Positions 63,201 through 64,000 of a stretch of DNA of 64,000 nucleotides are shown piece by piece. Every line of letters starts with the position of its first letter. Positions within the stretch are counted from its first letter, which is position 1. Source of the DNA: Numenius arquata (taxonomy: Eukaryota > Chordata > Aves > Charadriiformes > Scolopacidae); assembly GCF_964106895.1 (NCBI RefSeq), contig NC_133576.1:43309059-43373058 (forward strand), written 5' to 3'. The notes under the pieces were generated by a model. The model was not told the DNA's origin, ran no database searches, and was given only the letters and a program-made list of their open reading frames with translations. The position numbers and the translations under genes are program-made.

Positions 63201-63463
63201 ATTCATGTCACCTACAATACCAAGAGACATGTAACATCATTTATAAAAACAAAGAAAAAGCCATCAACATTGAATGTTTACCAACTTGCAAAAAGTTTAA
63301 ATCATAGCTTTTGGTTTCTGCCGCAACTCTTTCAACTAGTATTGTAAAGTGTTTACTTTTATATTTATAAGTCATCTAAGTCCCTTAAATCATCAGTATC
63401 TGTGGTCTTTCACAGGTCCTCCTCTAAATCATAGAGAATCAATTCAAAAGGTCAATGCTGATT

Positions 63464-63488
63464 TAAAAAAAAAAAAGATATATATATG
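63464..63488 (+). repeat. A13 run followed by short (TA)n
   Basis: An A13 homopolymer (one G after it) runs into GATATATATATG. Confidence 0.85.
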
Positions 63489-63573
63489 TAGGGACATTTG
63501 CTAGACTGCAAGTTACTCTTTTATGTCTGCTGAAATAATCTCTCTCGTTTATTTTGGTTACTATGAGTATTTT

Positions 63574-63576
63574 AAA

Positions 63577-63620
<44 letters not shown>

Positions 63621-63628
63621 AAAAAAAA
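63574..63628 (+). repeat. A12G tandem array, 13-bp period
   Basis: Runs of 15, 12, 12 and 13 A residues are separated by single G residues at 63589, 63602 and 63615. The exact 13-bp spacing of the G's marks a tandem repeat, which a plain interrupted homopolymer would not show. Confidence 0.92.
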
Positions 63629-64000
63629 GGAGGACCTTCCTACTAAAACTCCAATTTCAAATACCTAAGGCCTCAAGCTTGGCTTGTTTAGTTTCCTAAA
63701 AAAATTTTAGGGTACAGTCAAATGGAGCTATCAGAAACAAGTGGTTATTCATCTTTAGAGAGTACAATGCTGACAAAACATACAATTTACCCTTTGCCTC
63801 AAAGAGCTCAGGATTTTTCTACAGTGTTCACAAAACCTTGAAACGTAGATTTAAGTTTGACATTTTTCAAATCAAATAAGAAGACGGCAAAAATTAGTAT
63901 ACCTCTATTTTTTCCTTAGTTCACCCACTTCCTCCTCCCCTCAGTTAAGCTTCTGTTTTATATTTGCTTGCTTTGCTTGTATTGTGTTTCACAAAGTTTA

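Larger units (their letters stand above)
56185..64000. other. Unique non-coding DNA, no gene recognised
   Basis: AT-rich block with a + strand G4 motif at 57183, an A/TA tract at 63464 and an A12G array at 63574. A possible conserved element lies at about 56860-56970. The frame 61628-61963 (minus, 111 codons) and the others show no recognisable domain. The window ends in this block with no sign of a gene boundary. Confidence 0.55.

Noticed and set aside
63574..63628. Possible CRISPR-like array from the regular spacing
   Set aside because: Units are 13-bp A/G simple sequence with no unique spacers. This is eukaryotic low complexity.
1..64000. tRNA, rRNA, snRNA or miRNA genes
   Set aside because: No tRNA box A/B pairs with cloverleaf potential, rRNA-like or snRNA-like stretches were noticed by eye. 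A tRNAscan-SE/Infernal run would be decisive.

Overview
This window looks like non-coding nuclear DNA from a bird. It is AT-rich and CpG-poor, and its interspersed repeats are CR1 LINEs, two solo LTRs of an avian-type endogenous retrovirus family, and one probable ancient MIR remnant. CR1 pieces carry the typical avian 3' ends (directly repeated ATTCTATGA-like units) and the FADD/ATRM/FSLEKRR/WNRLPRE protein signatures of CR1 ORF2. The species cannot be named from this sequence. I recognise no functional host protein-coding gene, rRNA, tRNA, CRISPR array or bacterial operon. Almost all open frames of 60-150 codons look like chance frames in AT-rich DNA. The exceptions are those lying inside CR1 copies.

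Layout. 1-8.5 kb is unique DNA with a 16-bp palindrome (1831) and a small CpG-richer patch (about 4.37-4.65 kb). CR1 pieces lie at 8.50-8.93 kb (+), 13.12-13.54 kb (+, internally deleted), 16.28-16.34 kb (+, tail only), 30.66-31.30 kb (-), 34.80-35.69 kb (-, containing the RT FADD motif), 41.70-41.88 kb (+, internal fragment), 44.21-44.27 kb (+, tail), 54.36-54.42 kb (+, tail) and 55.74-56.18 kb (-). A solo LTR with a perfect 5-bp target-site duplication (AGTAA) occupies 25598-26181. A second, related solo LTR with a one-mismatch 5-bp duplication (AGATC/AGGTC) occupies 52814-53330. Both are on the + strand. A probable MIR SINE remnant is at about 16.43-16.53 kb. The remainder is unique DNA with A/T homopolymers, short microsatellites, a C-rich block at 45.0-45.34 kb, several canonical G-quadruplex motifs and a 13-bp-period A12G tandem array at 63.57-63.63 kb.

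Nothing here forms an operon, pathway or defence system. The most informative observations are the two dated-by-structure LTR insertions, two CR1 copies sharing an unusual ATTCAGTGA-type 3' terminal repeat, the A16/T16 inverted homopolymer pair, the strand-asymmetric C-rich block with minus-strand G4 motifs, and several stretches that may be conserved non-coding elements. Conservation could not be tested here.
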